Assembly (NCBI RefSeq): GCF_900021155.1
Contig: NZ_FCNT01000050.1
Location: 28,651-92,650 of the forward strand
Reading direction: 5' to 3'
DNA from: Alistipes sp. CHKCI003
GTDB lineage: Bacteria > Bacteroidota > Bacteroidia > Bacteroidales > Rikenellaceae
Length of the DNA stretch: 64,000 bases
In this document: positions 63,903-64,000 of the stretch, piece by piece
How positions within the stretch are numbered: the stretch's first letter is position 1
Layout: each line of letters begins with the position of its first letter
Notes under the pieces: generated by a model
What the model was told of the DNA's origin: nothing
Seen by the model: the letters and a program-made list of their open reading frames with translations, nothing else
Database searches by the model: none
Made by a program: the position numbers and the translations under genes

Positions 63903-64000
63903 TCAGATCGGCGGATGCCCTGCGTTTCGGGTATCATATTCCGGCAACGGCTCCAAATCCTCAAACAAGGTTCGCCCTTGCGCACCGCGCGGCCGAGTCT
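63903..64000 (-). CDS. C-terminal end of an unidentified protein (cut by window edge)
   Basis: Open on the minus strand from the window edge to a TGA at 63905-63903, giving the end FEDLEPLPEYDTRNAGHPPI. The composition looks like a real protein end, but the fragment is too short to assign. It would lie upstream of the small frame at 63614-63805. Confidence 0.35.
   Translation of the reverse strand, partial: TRPRGAQGRTLFEDLEPLPEYDTRNAGHPPI

Overview
The window is about 64 kb of a GC-rich chromosome from the phylum Bacteroidota, most likely order Bacteroidales and close to Alistipes/Rikenellaceae (inference from gene content; no 16S gene is present). Supporting signs are repeated TAnnTTTG promoter -7 elements, lineage-typical families (GldE-like protein, DUF3098, DUF4270, YfhO, an N-domain-only glycogen synthase, FHS-type sugar transporter, DUF6624), menaquinone synthesis, and a fused str-S10-spc-alpha ribosomal supercluster with no tuf between fusA and rpsJ.

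Layout. 1-3.8 kb: end of the division/cell-wall cluster (3' end of ftsA, ftsZ, a GldE/CorC-like membrane protein, a phosphopantetheinyl transferase). 3.8-19 kb, mostly minus strand: a BamA/TamA-like barrel, a bleomycin-hydrolase-type peptidase, a glycogen synthase-like/DUF4270/topA group, a tight ftsX-DUF3098-uppP-truB-queA operon, and a YfhO membrane protein. 19-35 kb: polyprenyl synthase, sugar MFS transporter, a RelA/SpoT protein with a degenerate hydrolase site, hemolysin III-like protein, menA with a methyltransferase, xseB/xseA, a TonB-C protein, prfA with an MGMT-family protein, and leuS. 35.7-54.7 kb: the ribosomal supercluster from rpsL to rplQ with secY, map, infA, rpmJ and rpoA; it is interrupted by about 690 bp between rpsN and rpsH, where a fresh promoter is visible. 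54.7-56.7 kb: a repeat-rich gap holding tandem 76-bp repeats and a frameshifted DUF6624 pseudogene. 56.8-61.9 kb: tpiA, a metallophosphoesterase, lysS and a lipoprotein nuclease. 61.9-64 kb: an AT-rich, probably acquired patch of four tandem paralogous one-domain XRE regulators between two ~180-bp direct repeats, next to a structured repeat element and the apparent edge of a mobile element.

Most genes are housekeeping: division and envelope (ftsA, ftsZ, ftsX, uppP, BamA-like), translation (ribosomal proteins, fusA, prfA, leuS, lysS, truB, queA, map, infA), DNA maintenance (topA, xseAB, MGMT) and quinone/isoprenoid synthesis. The unusual content lies between genes: repeat families (an inverted pair around xseB related to the tandem array after rplQ), many 8-10 nt C/G tracts, recurrent GGCTGTCTGA-type terminators, and the XRE array with its flanking repeats, which is the best candidate for something undescribed.
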